A stretch of DNA of 64,000 bases from Mytilus californianus (GCF_021869535.1 NW_026262742.1:62001-126000), one strand, 5' to 3'; positions 20,471 to 33,910 are shown, numbered from the stretch's first letter. Made by a program: numbers and translations. The notes: generated by a model not told the origin, from the letters alone.

Positions 20471-21430
20471 CCCTGAAAATCACATAAACCAAATGCCCGA
20501 AATGGTCGAGCCATAAAACAGAATGTTTGTCAACACTTACCCTACCTAACCAGAAAAAAACTGCTTCTGTGAAACATTATTTTTTAAATCAGATAGACAT
20601 GAAGACTTTAAAACATCTGTGATCTGACACTTCAATTTCTCTTTAACAAAGAAAAAGAAATTATCTACCTACCTACCCGCTGTTTCTATCTCTGGGTAGG
20701 GTTTGGACAAACCAAAATATGTTCAAGACAATTAAGTGTGGCCTCGTGGCTCACAAAACTGTGAATTCCGATTTTTTCTTGCCCGTCTAGACTTTGTAAC
20801 AGTAAAATAATAACATGACAGGAGACAGCAAAACTTTGGTGCCAGTCGTGGTGATACTAATTAAGACTAAATACGGACTTACTGAAATTGCTAGCAGCCA
20901 ACATTTTTAATTGAAGGCAAATGAAGCACGTGGTCCTTCTTAAAGTTCTTTACAAATTCACATCATGGCTTCTCACCTGCATGAAATCTCTTTCAAAGTC
21001 CTTTTCCAAGAAAACTAAACCATGACAGTTGTTAACAAATATATTTACTTCTTAAAGCAACAGTCTGAATAACATTTTTTATCATAACTGCTTCTGATTG
21101 TCTGCAGGTCGCCGAACCCATTGCCAACAGGTGCACGTCTGGCCCCAAATTAAGTGAATTGGAATGCAAGCATCGTGGTTACACCGACTATCCAAATAAG
21201 GTAAAAAGTAGGCGGAGCTAAATATTCCCCTTCGAATGAACTTTTGATAAATACTTGTTTTACTCCAAATATTCCGATTATTTGAAGTGATAGTACGAAA
21301 TAAATTACAATTAGGAATCTTATGAGGTATATTATGACATTTATTCCAGGCATTTAGCTTACCTCTGACTACTTTTACACTGCGTCTGCATTGTCAAAAA
21401 GGCCCGCCATTATGAATTTTGCTTGGTTAA
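20471..21430. other. Intergenic, includes likely 5' region of the PHD gene
   Basis: No gene found. A GGTAGG/CCTACC-rich repeat remnant lies near 20540-20710. The DNA close to 21400-21500 is less AT-rich and leads into the PHD-finger gene. Confidence 0.35.
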
Positions 21431-21502
21431 GGGGAAACAACTCCTGTAATTATTTTTGGTGCAATTTTGCGGGAAATTCACCTTAACGTCGCTGCGGACG
21501 AT

Positions 21503-21820
21503 ATGGATGCCACTTTGCCAATGCCACCACCAGAACTTATATTTACTGAGGATATTCTCGAACCGGTCCAAGTGAAGAGAATTGCTTATTTGATGACTGC
21601 TACACCAGCATCACCAGGTGTAAGTATGACATAAGTATTATGTGTGAACTATCAATATAAACCTAAGGAGGTGCCATGTGGCAATAATATTAGATTGTAG
21701 AATAGGTAGTCAAGGTCAAAAAGTCAAATACAAAAATGTCACAATTCAGTTTTGAGAGAACTTTTCTTTGAATAAGAAGGCACTTATTTAAAAAACATTT
21801 TTTGTAATTATCTTGAACAG

Positions 21821-21888
<68 letters not shown>

Positions 21889-22764
21889 CAACTCGAGTCT
21901 TCTTAAACTACATATATCGATAATGATCTAATTATTCTTATGCAAACAAAATGTCCAAGTGTCATGGTACTTTAATGGCTTCATAGTGTGTCGAAATATG
22001 TCTTTGGCATGATTAAATAATTTTTTCATTTCTGAAACTTTTCAATAAATATATGTGGAATAAGAAGAAATTTTTTTTAAATCTTTCTCTTATATAACCA
22101 AACAATTTTCAACAACGAATATGTGACTTCCTGTCCTGTGACTTTTTTTCCAGTGACATTGCCTAATGGCTCACACCAGTCACACACCATACAGCTATTA
22201 AGGTCAATAAAGGGCCCACAATTGAGAAGTTTAAAGCCCTTAAAAAAGATAAAAACGACGATGTAGTCTGAACTGAAAGCAAGAAACACATGAATTTTAG
22301 TACCTGCAGTTGTGTGAAACGTTCTGTACGATAAATGGCTTTTAACTGCAATTTGGTAAGATTAAGCATACTCAAAAAGGAAAGAAGTAAACCAACAGTA
22401 GCGAATAAGATGTCGGACTGAACAAATTTGACAGCCCGCCTTATATAAATATATACATGAATACATATGTTCAGTCCGCATGATGACATGCATGTTTATG
22501 TACAATGTTACAGATGATATGAAGGCTTTCAAGACTTGTTGTATGCTTACAATTGCAGCTGTGTAGTGTGTGAGTTTCTTTAAACTTTGTAATATTTATT
22601 TTCAGAATAAGTGTGGCAAGTGCAGGAAAGTTGGCAGACCTGGAGCCTTATGGATCCAGTGCTGTGCATGTGAGCGGTGGTTCCATCGTGCTTGTTCTGG
22701 GCTTACATATTCTAGGTTCAAGCAGATGACAGAAGATGCTGTTTGGAAATGTCAACATTGTTGA
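21503..22764 (+). CDS. Two-exon small PHD-finger protein
   Basis: Exon 1 is 21503-21619 (MDATLPMPPPELIFTEDILE and onward, 39 residues), ending GGT|GTAAGT in phase 0. Exon 2 is 22606-22764, after TTTTCAG, giving 52 residues and a stop. The total is 91 residues. Exon 2 has all eight zinc ligands of a PHD finger in order: C-G-K-C, Q-C-C-A-C, W-F-H-R-A-C and K-C-Q-H-C, then stops two bases after the last Cys. The initiating ATG has G at -3 and +4. PHD fingers commonly read histone tails, so a chromatin role is inferred. It may also be the tail of a longer transposon-derived protein. AATAAA follows at 22842. Confidence 0.72.
21823..21885. repeat. (TA)n microsatellite
   Basis: About 31 TA dinucleotides, in the intron of the PHD-finger gene. 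Confidence 0.95.
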
Positions 22765-22841
22765 CATTTTAGAAATATATATTATGTGCTTAGTTTCCCA
22801 TTGTATTTGGAATAGCTATTTTTCAGGTCTATTCATGTTTT

Positions 22842-22847
22842 AATAAA
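22842..22847 (+). terminator. Polyadenylation signal of PHD-finger gene
   Basis: AATAAA, 78 bases after the stop codon. Confidence 0.55.
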
Positions 22848-22849
22848 GT

Positions 22850-25015
22850 TATTCTGGAGACATTGTTTTCAATTATAAGTCCTAAATGCTTATTGTTTGA
22901 CACATTGTAGAATATTATCAGTTTCCATATATTATCTTCCTGTGTATAGAGGCTTTGAAAGTTGTCACTTAGATTTGTTGCCTCTGATTTTGAAGACTTA
23001 ATGTGCTTTTGAAAAAGACATAACAAAACAAGCAAATAAGCAAACTAAAGTCTGTGTGTCTTTGTTGTATAATAGAACTTAGTGTTTTACACAAGTTAAG
23101 GTTGTAAATTTGAACAAAGATCACAGACAATAGTATATCAAATAATTACAATTATTTTAGTTGTCATTATTTCACCAATACACACATCATGCTATAAGTA
23201 GGTACACTTACACCTGAAGTTTCATTTGCCATGATAATCAGTGGTAATAGAATTTCGTTTTATAATATAATTCTAGGAAAAATTACTCCTTCCCAACTGT
23301 TTGAGATTAAGATTTGTTAATCTTATATATATTAAGAATAATGATGTCCGATGATGTTCTGACTCCCTATGATAGTTAGTTCTCCTACTGTAATATACAA
23401 TAGTGAAATGTAAAATTTGGTGACTGGTAAAGAGTAATTAAGTAATGGAGATGGGTTTTTTTTTAATTTAGGTCCTGATCCACCAAAAAGAAACCACAGT
23501 TAAGTACAAAGATCTATTTCAAGTTTTAAATAATGATTGTTGCTTAATATTGATTCTTCTGAGAAACGATAAAAAATATCAATGAAATATTTTACTAAAA
23601 ATGTTAATTGTGACATGTTGTCATATAGTTGTCAAGACACGACCTTGAAAATGTCAACCGGAAGTGACTTTCTTAAGCCTGATGCGGGAACATCTGTCTT
23701 ATTTAAAGCAGTAGTCTGTTAGTATATAGAAACTGTTTAACTTGGGAATCATAAAGTCAACTCTTATTTGAATAACGTCCACTCAACATTAAATGCTCTT
23801 ATGTTTTAAGGAATTATCATGCTTCTCAATGATCAAAATAAGTCGGTTGTTTATCATACCATATGTCCAATCATGAATGGAATTTTTATATTTTTGACAT
23901 AGGCTCAAGGGAAATTTAGTGTCAAAATGTTATAAAACTTAAACAAACGTAATTACTTATAGTCTCCATGGTCTAAGTGTTTGGTACCACCTGACAAATT
24001 GTCTGTTCAGAATCATTGCGTGATTAGCTATCATTTACACCAAACATTCATTTTTTATTGGATATTTTCTGTGTGGCTGAATGGCATTCAATTATTCTTG
24101 GAACATTACAATTTTAAATAGTTTATGATATAATTGTTACATAGACTTAATAGATTAGTCTTGTTATATATCTGTTAGGGGTTTATTGTTTCATACATGT
24201 TTTGTTTTTTTGCTGTCTTGTATACCATACATATTATGCCACTTTGTAAATATAAAAACTATTTTGCAATTATCAACTTTAAGTAATATGTTCTGTTTCT
24301 GTATTGTATAATAATTGATGTATCTGTAATTGGTTATGATATATGTAAATATTATAGTTACAGATGAAATGAACCTGTCTAATAAATTATTTATAATTTG
24401 CACTTATTTTTTCATGATTTATTTGCTATTGACTTGCAGTTGTTAAGACTATCTAGTTTCTTTGTCACAATTATGGCTGTTGTTTTCTTTCAGGAGGTCA
24501 TTTTTTTCCTTCACTAATCTCATACAGCATATATAGATTCATAGTACTAGACCATACCATACCATACTAGTTTAATTTCAAGGTCTTTAAATGGTCACTT
24601 GCGTAGAGTTGTCTCATTGGCGATTATACCACATCCTCTTTTTGATAGTTGTTGTAATTTCACGGTATAAATTTTTTATGTTTTTCAGTTCATTAGTTGT
24701 GGCAAATGGTGGCAATATTTTTTTGGGTTTTGCATTGAACAAGTTCCTTATAACTATATGGCTCAAAGTAACCTTAGATTTAGTGCAGTGGATAAATTGC
24801 GAATGTCTATATGGATATAAATTCAGAGGGACTATTTAAATTGGCGGGTGGCAATACATGTATTGATTGTTTGAAACTGGCATAATGCAATTTCAATGAA
24901 AAACAGAATCGTGATTAGATACCAGAACGACATCATTTAAGCTCTAGTTTAATATAGTAATGAGTAAAGACTCACATTTCCTAGAAATGAAAAATAATTC
25001 CACACATTTCAGAAC
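22850..25015. other. AT-rich intergenic DNA
   Basis: No gene supported. A short piece of the GAGTTGTCTCATTGGC repeat lies at 24600-24645. Confidence 0.45.
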
Positions 25016-25019
25016 AATA

Positions 25020-25190
25020 TAAAAAGTATGTGGGAGGATTGCCGATGACACAGTAATTAACAACAATAGGTCACAGTATGGCCTTCAACAAGAGCAGAGT
25101 CCCTAACCCATGGCCTGCTATTAAAATTCCCAAATTGACAATGAAAACTATTTCAAACAAGAAAAGTTACAGCCTAATTTATGTACAAAA
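25020..25190 (+). repeat. Dispersed repeat, copy of the 19005 type
   Basis: GTCACAGTATGGCCTTCAAC, TTTCAAACAAGAAAAGTTAC and CCTAATTTATGTAC match the better copy at 39358-39560. Confidence 0.5.
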
Positions 25191-25832
25191 TTGCATAAAA
25201 GCATTTCATCAGAGTGAAACATTTACTGTTCAAAGGTTCAGATATAAAATCAAATGTATGAGTGGGATATTATAATGATGTGGTAAGATATTGCAAGAAA
25301 TTGCATATATATGTTACGTCATCCTCAAGCTTAATGTAGAAGAGTCAATTCTCATTTAAGGTGAGCTGACTGCAAAATGCCATATGGGACAATTGTAATT
25401 GCCATGTAAGGTGCACATAGTACAAAAGATGTCACAGCAAATAATTGATCACCACTTTGATGAAAAAAGTTATTGTGTTGAAGCTGATGACCAAACAAAC
25501 AGAAATAAGCTGAATCCACACTTTCACCACACCTACCTTAAAGTGTTAAATGTTGGAAAAAATAATGTGATTGATAGCTTTGAACGGTTTACCAAAAGAA
25601 TCTTTTGTGGGGAAAACAATTTGTGGCTCCGATTAAAAAACATACGACCCAACCCCCCTTTTGAATTGCAATGGTTGACAGAGGCTGTTTTAGGGAGTGT
25701 TGGACAAACCACCCTCCCCCACCTCCCCTGTACGATTTTTTTGTCATTTATAATAGTAGATAAATATCAACCATTCTCATAAAAAAAAATTAATGACAAA
25801 TGTGGTGATATAAATTAAATAAATGTGGATAG

Positions 25833-25850
25833 TGTCCACATGTGGACACA
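25833..25850. repeat. Perfect 18-bp palindrome
   Basis: GTGTCCACATGTGGACAC is self-complementary and lies just outside the left end of the next element. Confidence 0.85.
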
Positions 25851-25855
25851 GATGA

Positions 25856-26999
25856 TGCCCCCGCTTGCATATCATATAGTTATAAAGGGACATAACTGAA
25901 GAACATTAAAAGTGACGCTACCCAAATTTGAACTTGATCTGAGTTTTGTGGTAATAAGCATTGTGTGTAAGTCTCATAACATTTGGTTGAGGCTATCTTA
26001 AGTAGAGAACAGAAACTAAAAATTCAGCAATTTTTCTATTTGTAAACAGGCATAACTCTAGAACGGTTGTGTATAAGTTTTATAAAATTTGGTTGAGACA
26101 AACTATAGTTAGAGAACGGAAACGAAAAATTCATCAATTTTTATGTTTATAAATGGACATAACTCAAGAATGGTAAAAGTGTCGCCACCAAATTTCGTAC
26201 TTAATCTGTATTATGTAGTAATAAGCATTGTGTATAAGTTTCATAACATTTGGTTGAGGCAAACTAAAGTTAGAAAACGGAAACAAAAAATTTGTACTTG
26301 ATCTTAGTTTTGTGGTAATGAATATTGTGTATAGGTTTCATAATGTTTGGAAGGGGCAAACTTAAGTTACAGAATGGAAACTAAAATTTTTGCAATCTTT
26401 CGGTTTATAAAGGGGCATAACTCAATAATGGTTAAAGTGACACTACCCAAATTCAACTTGATCTGTATTTTATCAGTGAAAGTCAAAATTAAACATTGCA
26501 TTGTATAAAGCATCGATTGTAGCTGATTCAACTATAATCATGGACAAAAGAAGATAACTCCAATTTTAAAATAACTTGATATTCAGAAGAAAATAAAAAT
26601 TTAGCAATTTTTCCATTTATAAAGGGGCATAACTCTAGAACTGTTTAAGTGACACCACCAAAATTCAAACTTGATCTGTGTTTTGTGGTAATAAGCATTG
26701 TGTATAAGTTTCATAACATTTGGTTGAGGCAAAATTAAGTTAGAGGACGGAAACTAAACATTTTGCAATTTTTCCATTTATAGAGGGGCATAACTCTCAA
26801 ACGGTTAAAGTGACGCCACCAAAATTCAAACTTGATCTGTGTTTTGTGGTAATAAGCATTGTGTATAAGTTTCATAACATTTGGTTGAGGCGAACTGAAG
26901 TTAGAGAACGGAAACCAATTTCGGGACGTACGGACGGACGTACGTACGTACAGACGGACAAGGGTAAAACTTAATGCCTCCACTGCTACGGCGGGGGCA
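25856..26999 (+). mobile_element. Tandem-core element with TGCCCCCGC termini
   Basis: It starts TGCCCCCGC and ends GCGGGGGCA, an inverted pair. The right end is a hairpin (ATGCCTCC…GGGGGCAT). The interior holds about seven diverged units of roughly 140-160 bp with TTGATCTG, GTGGTAATAAGCATTGTG, CATAACATTTGGTTGAGGC and AAAGGGGCATAACTC. A GACGGACGTACGTACG tract precedes the end. No transposase is encoded, so it is non-autonomous. Confidence 0.75.
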
Positions 27000-28185
27000 T
27001 AAAAATAGACATGAAATAATAGTATCAGATTTTTAAACTGACTTAGTTACTGGCAGAGCTGAACTGTCAGCCCCTTTAAGAATTTAGCTAGTTACCAGTA
27101 GTTTCAAGATCCAGGATGGAATTTTGATATCAGATAAATAATTTATCACTTTGACTCTAAATATGCTTCCTTTCATTAATGGAAAATTATTAACCAAACT
27201 TTCAGGATATATTAAGGTTTATGACCCCTTCTGTGGCCTGTTAATTACGAAATTTTCAAATTGCAATAGTATCAAAACGGCAAAGACCTTGAATAATAGA
27301 GAACATATATCAAGAGGAAATGTCATGCAAAGCATTATAATTCATAGTTTAATTGCGTTTTGTAGAAGAAGAGAATTTATTGAAATTTCAAGCAATATTT
27401 TGTAGAAAATCCACAGACTTGTATAAAATTTTAAACATAGATTACTCACTTGTTTTTCTATATCATCAGTTAACGTTTATTGTTTACAAAAAAGTCCTAA
27501 ACAACCTTTAAATTCCAAAACATCTCGTGTAGAGTCACCAAAGTTGAGCGTACCCTAACGAAAAGGTGTACTTGAAATGGTCCATATTTATATTTGTTTT
27601 AACCAATATCATAATTTATAAACTTGTTTTAAGGAAATCTTTGGTAGCACTGCATGCAATAATCAAATCGCCAAATATGAAAGTACATGGGGAAAGGCTG
27701 TTGATTTTCCATAAAATTTCCATAAGTTTAGCATGGAATCAACACAAAGGTATACATAATCCTGAAGATACATGGTGATGTTAGTATTCCTATGCCTGAT
27801 GCAGAATGTCAATAAAAAGTGTGAAGTTAGACAGTCAATTCACTTTTTATACTAACTTCAATATAAAGTATTATGTCCTACATGTAAGAATACACAGTAT
27901 TTTATGAATAAGTTTGAAGGTACTTACCTCCTTGTAAGAAAACTGTTTGTGTAACTTGTTACTGGTCAAAAATCAATTTGAAGCTTTACCAACATTGGAT
28001 TTGTGGTTCACATTCACTGTATGTACATAGTCGGTATCTTTCTGTAACCTGGACCATCAATCTTAACACATAGGTGTCACTGTTGTAAACCTCATTCTGT
28101 ATATATACTGAATCCGACTGCTTTTGTATAGGCGCGATTATTAATGCAATGAGTCTAAAATATTACCAAACTTCTAATAAAGGCT
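27000..28185. other. AT-rich intergenic DNA
   Basis: No gene or repeat that I can support. Confidence 0.4.
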
Positions 28186-28319
28186 AGTATAACCAGTTGC
28201 GAATAGTTAATGTTTTAGAAGTGGTTGGTGGTTGGTGTTTTACTAACTTCCTTAAGATGGAGCCATTGCGTTGATGCCTCAGTCATGTCAATGATTCCAT
28301 TTAGGCTATTAAAAATATT

Positions 28320-28530
28320 ACAGGACGGTTTCCTATTACATCTTTGACAAAGAAAAATGTAGGTCGGTAGTTCTTTTTTTATTTATTTGTCCATTTTTTT
28401 TTACATGAATTCTATGGGATGAACATTCTGACTTTAACAGTGCTTATTAAAAAAAAGACGAAAACAACTTTATGGTGGGCTATTTTTTAGCTTTAGAAAT
28501 CGGGAGGCTTTTTTTTTTGGCCTTATCAAT
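28320..28530. mobile_element. Fragment of the GGCC/A-tract MITE family
   Basis: GGTTTCCTATTACATCTTTG, GTAGGTCGGTAG, ATTCTATGGGAT and a terminal T-tract with GGCCTTAT match the copies at 7077 and 14499. The left end is missing. Confidence 0.5.
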
Positions 28531-29145
28531 GTATTTAATCTGGGACTATTATTCTAATTGTTAGTATAATAGTCCCTGATTTAATGCATCAATTTTTACT
28601 GATGCCAATACTAAACTACTGTAACAGATTATGATAATGATTTGCAGAATGATCAATGAAAGTAACCCAGATTAACCTCACCACTTTGTTATGCTTCTGA
28701 TACATATACCCTATACTATGAACCTGATTTACTCATTATCCATTTTATAAGCATGCCTGTAATTCTTATCTTGCACACAATATCATAAAGGTAAAAACCA
28801 TAGTGACATTGCATGATTACCCCAAATTGTGTCCACTGTTATACAGGTTTACAGTGCCTATTATAATTTGCTAATTGAAATTATGTTAGAATAAATATTT
28901 CATTATTGGATTGTAAAATGGTTTTACAAGCATGTATTTAATGTATTCGTTGAACTAAACATTATGATGTATAAAATCATAATGAAAATTTAGTCACACC
29001 ATGACAAGAAACTGTAGACGTATCTACAATACTTAATATGTAGGATCAGTCGGTTTGAATTATTACCCAAAATATTTTCAGGAATCAAAATCCGGAATTT
29101 CACCAAGATTGTTTCAGGGTTTAACTTCCGTAAGCCATTTCCAGG
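28531..29145. other. AT-rich intergenic DNA
   Basis: Nothing supported. Confidence 0.4.
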
Positions 29146-29149
29146 TTGT

Positions 29150-30065
29150 CAATAACTCTCCATGTATGTAACCATTGTAACCTGACTTTCCCATGCCTGT
29201 AACCATTGTAACCTCATTCTCCATGTATGTAACCATAGCAACCTGACTTTCCCATGCATGTAACCATTGTAACCATTGTAACCCGACTTTCCCATGCATG
29301 TAACCATTGTAACCAGATTCTCCATGTATGTAACCATTGTAACCCTGATTCTCCATGTATGTAACCATTGTAACCTGATTTTCCCATGCATGTAACCATT
29401 GTAACTTGACTTTCCCCATGCATGTAACCATTGTAACCTGATTCTCCATGTATGTAACCATTGTAACTAGATTCCCCATGTATGTAACCATTGTAACCCT
29501 GATTCTCCATGTATGTAACCATTGTAACCTGATTCTCCATGTATGTAACCATTGTAACCCTTATTCTCCATGCATGTAACCATTGTAACCTGACTTTCCC
29601 GTGCATGTAACCATTGTAACCTGATTCCCCATGCATGTAACCGTTGTAACCAGATTACCCATGTATGTAACCATTGTAACCTGATTCTCCATGTATGTAA
29701 CCATTGTAACCCTGATTCTCCATGTATGTAACCATTGTAACCTGACTTTCCCATGCCTGTAACCATTGTAATCCAACTTTCCCATGTATGTAACCATTGT
29801 AACCCTGATTTCCCATGCCTGTAACCATTGTAACCCTGATTTCCCATGCCTGTAACCATTGTAACCCTGATTCTCCATGTATGTAACCATTGTAACCCTG
29901 ATTCTCCATGCATGTAACCATTGTAACCTGACTTTCCCATTCCTGTAACCATTGTAACCAACTTTCCCATGCCTGTAACCATTTAAAATGACTTTCCAAT
30001 GCCTGTAACCGTTGTAACCTGGTTTCCCATGCATGTAACCATTTTTACCTGATTCCCCATGCACA
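29150..30065. repeat. Minisatellite, about 30-bp unit, roughly 30 copies
   Basis: The consensus halves are CCATG(T/C)ATGTAACCATTG and TAACC(C)TGATT(C)TC. Unit length alternates between 29, 30 and 31 bases, so long minus-strand open frames (up to 171 codons, MVTYMEN/GYNGY repeats) appear in all frames. Units drift in sequence, more so near 29980-30060. There are no unique spacers, so it is not a CRISPR-type array. Confidence 0.95.
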
Positions 30066-31640
30066 CCCATACCTGTACAGTTTGCAACAGATAAAGCCGG
30101 TATTGCATATCATTTAGTAAAGGTCCATGTGTGTAACTAATGTAACCAATGAAACCATTGCTTCAATGGGGGTAAAACAAAACAAGATACCTATATTCAG
30201 GTGCACATTTTGTGCCATATCTATCTGCGGAACATGCGTTTTGCAAAGTTTCAAGAATTCAGGCAACATTTTATTCAGAAAATATTTGTTTAGTAATTTT
30301 TTACCAAAATATGCCTTGATCCAGTAAACATAACTTGTATTTAGTTGTAATGAGACAACTGTTAAAGCAAACTGCCACTTATGTGCCATTTTTTTTTCAT
30401 ATTTATATATCTCTGGTTCTTAAGTCAGAATTGGTCAATATGATAAGGGTACAGCCATAAAAAACATAATTGTGGGTAAATTAACACTGAAAATCTTTTT
30501 ATCCTCTCTATTGGTTATTTACTTCTAAACAACTAAAAGTAATTAAGAATTGACACTTTTGAACTTTAAAGAAATTTTACTTTACATATTTTTGAATGTG
30601 TTTGCATGTCATGTTATGTCCCAGGATCAAACCAATTTTGGAAAAACTTATTGAAATTGCATTTATAAGGTACCCTCATTGATTCAATAAAGTTATGTGG
30701 TGCATTCTCACAATATTTTTTTCTATAATTTTCATTAGAAATCATGTTTACTGTAAAACAAAATGCCAATTCCTGCCTTATATGCCCAAATATGGTCAAA
30801 ATGTCTTATTTTGATAAATTTTCTGTAATTTCTATTCTCTTTCTTGAATAGTAATCTGACTTAGATCATTTTGTACCTGTGAGACCTTTTATTCACAATA
30901 ATTGTGTTTTGTCCAAACTCATCTCCTAAGCCTCAGACCACAATTATTCTTCCCATTGGTTACAATGCATTTTTTGGTAAAAGTCAAATTGAATTAAAAA
31001 AATTGCACAGCTTCAAACCTGAAATTAATTTACCTTCTTATAGACCATTATTATTTGAATAAAATATGCTTGTCCCAGGACAATCCATCAGTGCTTTTTC
31101 TTTTGAGAGCCATATTAACATGCCAATGGTAGGATTTGAATCTTGAATAAATGACGAAGGCTAATTTCTACCCTACTTTCATTTTGGCCGAATCACTACT
31201 TTCACTTTCAACAATAAATTTTTTCCACATGTTTTACTTATTTCAATATATATGCAACTGATAGGACCACTTAAATAGTAAACATTTCAAAGAAAACAGT
31301 AGTCAGAATACTTAGGAAGAAATACCCCATATAATAATTGGGAACTATATTCCTAAACCACGAACAAAGGGAATTATTTGTGGTCTGAAGCCAGCTCAGA
31401 GTCATAGAAATTATCAGTACATATGTACCTAATTGACTTATATCATGTGTCGTATAAGTAATATCAGAAAATAGTGATGACGAAAGACAACAACCACTCT
31501 CATGATTATAAATTTTCTCTCCTACTATGAACAACAAAATTGTTTATTTTGTAAAAAAAGATTTCCGTTCTCTAATACTACACAATTTTCATTTACCTGT
31601 GTACATAATATGAATTCTAAGGTAAATGGACAGAGAGTCA
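30066..31640. other. AT-rich intergenic DNA
   Basis: No supported gene or repeat apart from a short AACCATTG-like tail of the minisatellite near 30120-30165. Confidence 0.4.
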
Positions 31641-31643
31641 CAG

Positions 31644-32061
31644 GATTGATTGATTGTTGGTTGCTTAACGTCCAGTGGCAAATATTTCATGCATATTCAG
31701 GACGAGAACAAGTTCACAATAAAAACAATAGGTAGGTTCTGTAATAGATTAAATTTCTCCGACCTTAATTTAAACTGCCACGGGAAATGAGGGTATATTG
31801 GATAGGGACAGACATGTAGCCTTGCAACAGGTCACCTACGGACCCCTCAAAGAGTTGTTGCATGGGTTCTTAACGTGCAAAGAGCGTGGCACTCTCTTCA
31901 CACGAGGCATCGGATTTAACGTCCCCATTCTGACCGGACGTGGCTGCAAATTTGTACATTCCGCACAGCCAACCGGACGCCCCACTTTATCAAGGGTTTT
32001 ACTGCCGGTCGGAGGAAGACCAATGGTGACCATACTTCTATTCCCCAGTCACCCTTGGGGG
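31644..32061 (-). mobile_element. CAAT-tailed SINE-like element, copy B
   Basis: Full-length copy in reverse orientation: (GATT)n, GTTGGTTGCTTAACGTCC, and so on, to CAGTCACCCTTGGGGG. The flanks share CAGAGAG, which may be a degraded target duplication. A (GA)n tract follows at 32063-32082. Confidence 0.85.
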
Positions 32062-32642
32062 CCAGAGAGAGAGAGAGAGAGAGAATCAGAGGATAAAAGT
32101 CATAGGACATAAAAGTCACAAATTTGATAGGACAAAAAGGTCACAAGACTAAAAATTACAAATATTTTTGGACAGTTGTTTAAACATATTTTGAAATAAT
32201 TTCTATTTATTACATATATTCATTTTTAAGTTAAGGACATTGCTCATAAACCTTGATAAATGAAAATGTATTAAATTGTAATTATGCAAAGGATATATTT
32301 ATTGGCAAAGTGAACCCATTTAAGTACCAAGCCACTTTGACATTTTGTTTTCATAACAATTATTTTATCATTATTGATATTTATTGAGTAAATTTTAATT
32401 ACAAAGTTGCTTCATATCTCATGTTTATATAACTTCCAAGAAAAATACAAAACAAATATTTTCAAAATAAGTGTTTAAGACTGTGTGGGACATATTTGCC
32501 ATTCCAGAATTGGAAAATCTGACTTCGTCGGTTTACAAGATAACACAAATATGTTTTGGCCAAGTGATAGATAATCAAAATAATTAAATTTCCTCGTATG
32601 TCCCAACATGTCACTGTTGTCACCACAGCTGATTAAAAGTAC

Positions 32643-32950
32643 ATTTCCCATGGGAAATTTAAAAATTCCCATGGGAATATTAGAAGTTCCAATGGGAAAA
32701 TTTAAAATTCCCATCGGAAAAAGTACTTTTCCCATGGGAATTTTATAGTTCCCATGGGAACTGTAAGAAATGAAGAAAACAAAAAGTTCCCATGGGAATT
32801 CACCTATTCCGATGGGAACAGTTTATCTTCCCATGGGAACAATTTTTCTGCCCATGGGAACGATTTTTTCTTTCCATGGGAACATTTATTTTTCAGATGG
32901 AAAATTTACTCTCTATGGGAACAAATATTTAATTTATGGAAAATGTTTTC
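32643..32950. repeat. Array of TTCCCATGGGAA palindromes, spacing about 21-23 bp
   Basis: About 14 sites of the form TTCCNATGGGAA occur at near-regular steps (32645, 32668, 32689, 32709, 32728, 32749, 32787, 32808, 32829, 32851, 32873, 32893, 32912 and 32934). Roughly half are exact 12-bp palindromes. Between them the A/T-rich linkers vary in sequence. Two-helical-turn spacing would put the sites on one face of the DNA. Short ORFs across it are chance. Confidence 0.9.
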
Positions 32951-33905
32951 CTTTTGATTGTTTTTCTCCTAGAAAAATTGAAATTTGTTGAAAATGCAGG
33001 GTTTATGTAAAATTATTGCAGTATGCAGGTTTTCTACAAAATGTCAATTTGGTTTTGTATCTTAAGTTGCACTCAACATGCAACTTCACTAAAACTCTGA
33101 TTATCCAGTAAATTATGAAGCAATGACTAGTAAGTTTTTAAATTAAGTTGTGAGTGTGTGATGTGATAACAAAATATTCCTTTTTTTTTATTATTGAACG
33201 TATTGGAGAAAAAATTTCCGGTGCGTAGAAATACTACAAAATTTGATTTTTTTTTACAAAATACAAGCCCCATAAAACAAAAACACTATAACATACTGAA
33301 ATAATATATTCATGTACAATCTGTATACACGTGCGTAATTAACGGGTTCTGGTTGAATGAACATGAATTTCAATCTATTACACACAGATGACAATCTGAA
33401 TCAATAGAGCGTGGCAAGTGTCGATAAAACATTTAATAACACTGTAATCATGGTTATTACTAAAGATATGAACAGATTATAGAATTTTTTGAAATTATTT
33501 ATTTATTTATATTAACATAGTCTACTTTTATATTGTATGTCCTTTGTGTAAACTATATCATCCCATTAAGTCCCTAGTGCGTAATATTGAAGTGGTCATT
33601 TGTGGTATTTCTACGGACGTCTTTATTTCAACATTTTGATTCCTTCCGTGTTATATTCTGTATAGACAGATAATGAAGACGATTTAAAAGAACATAAAAT
33701 GGTAAATTGAAGTCCTATTACTAGTCTCTGTTGTATTGTTTTAAAAACTATATATAATAACATTGACATGAATTAGTGATTTCTGTGACTGTTTTTCTCA
33801 CATATACACGTAAATGTACCAAATGTACAAGTTTGTTACTTTTCACTAGATTTTTTTCTGTATGACTTATTTCTGTTTACCTTATATATATTTTTTTTGT
33901 TAAAC
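32951..33905. other. AT-rich intergenic DNA
   Basis: No supported gene. A 36-base open segment at 33666-33701 between AG and GTAAAT could be a micro-exon but is too short to support. Confidence 0.35.
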
Positions 33906-33910
33906 ACATT

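Noticed and set aside
29150..30065. Possible CRISPR-like array
   Set aside because: Units are contiguous with no unique spacers, and the DNA is eukaryotic.
29114..30070. Long minus-strand open frames (up to 171 codons) of GYNGY/MVTYMEN repeats
   Set aside because: They arise from a minisatellite unit that lacks stops in any frame. Overlapping frames all stay open and there is no start context or splice support.
33666..33701. 36-base micro-exon (TDNEDDLKEHKM) between TATAG and GTAAAT
   Set aside because: Too short to separate from chance and no neighbouring exon to join.
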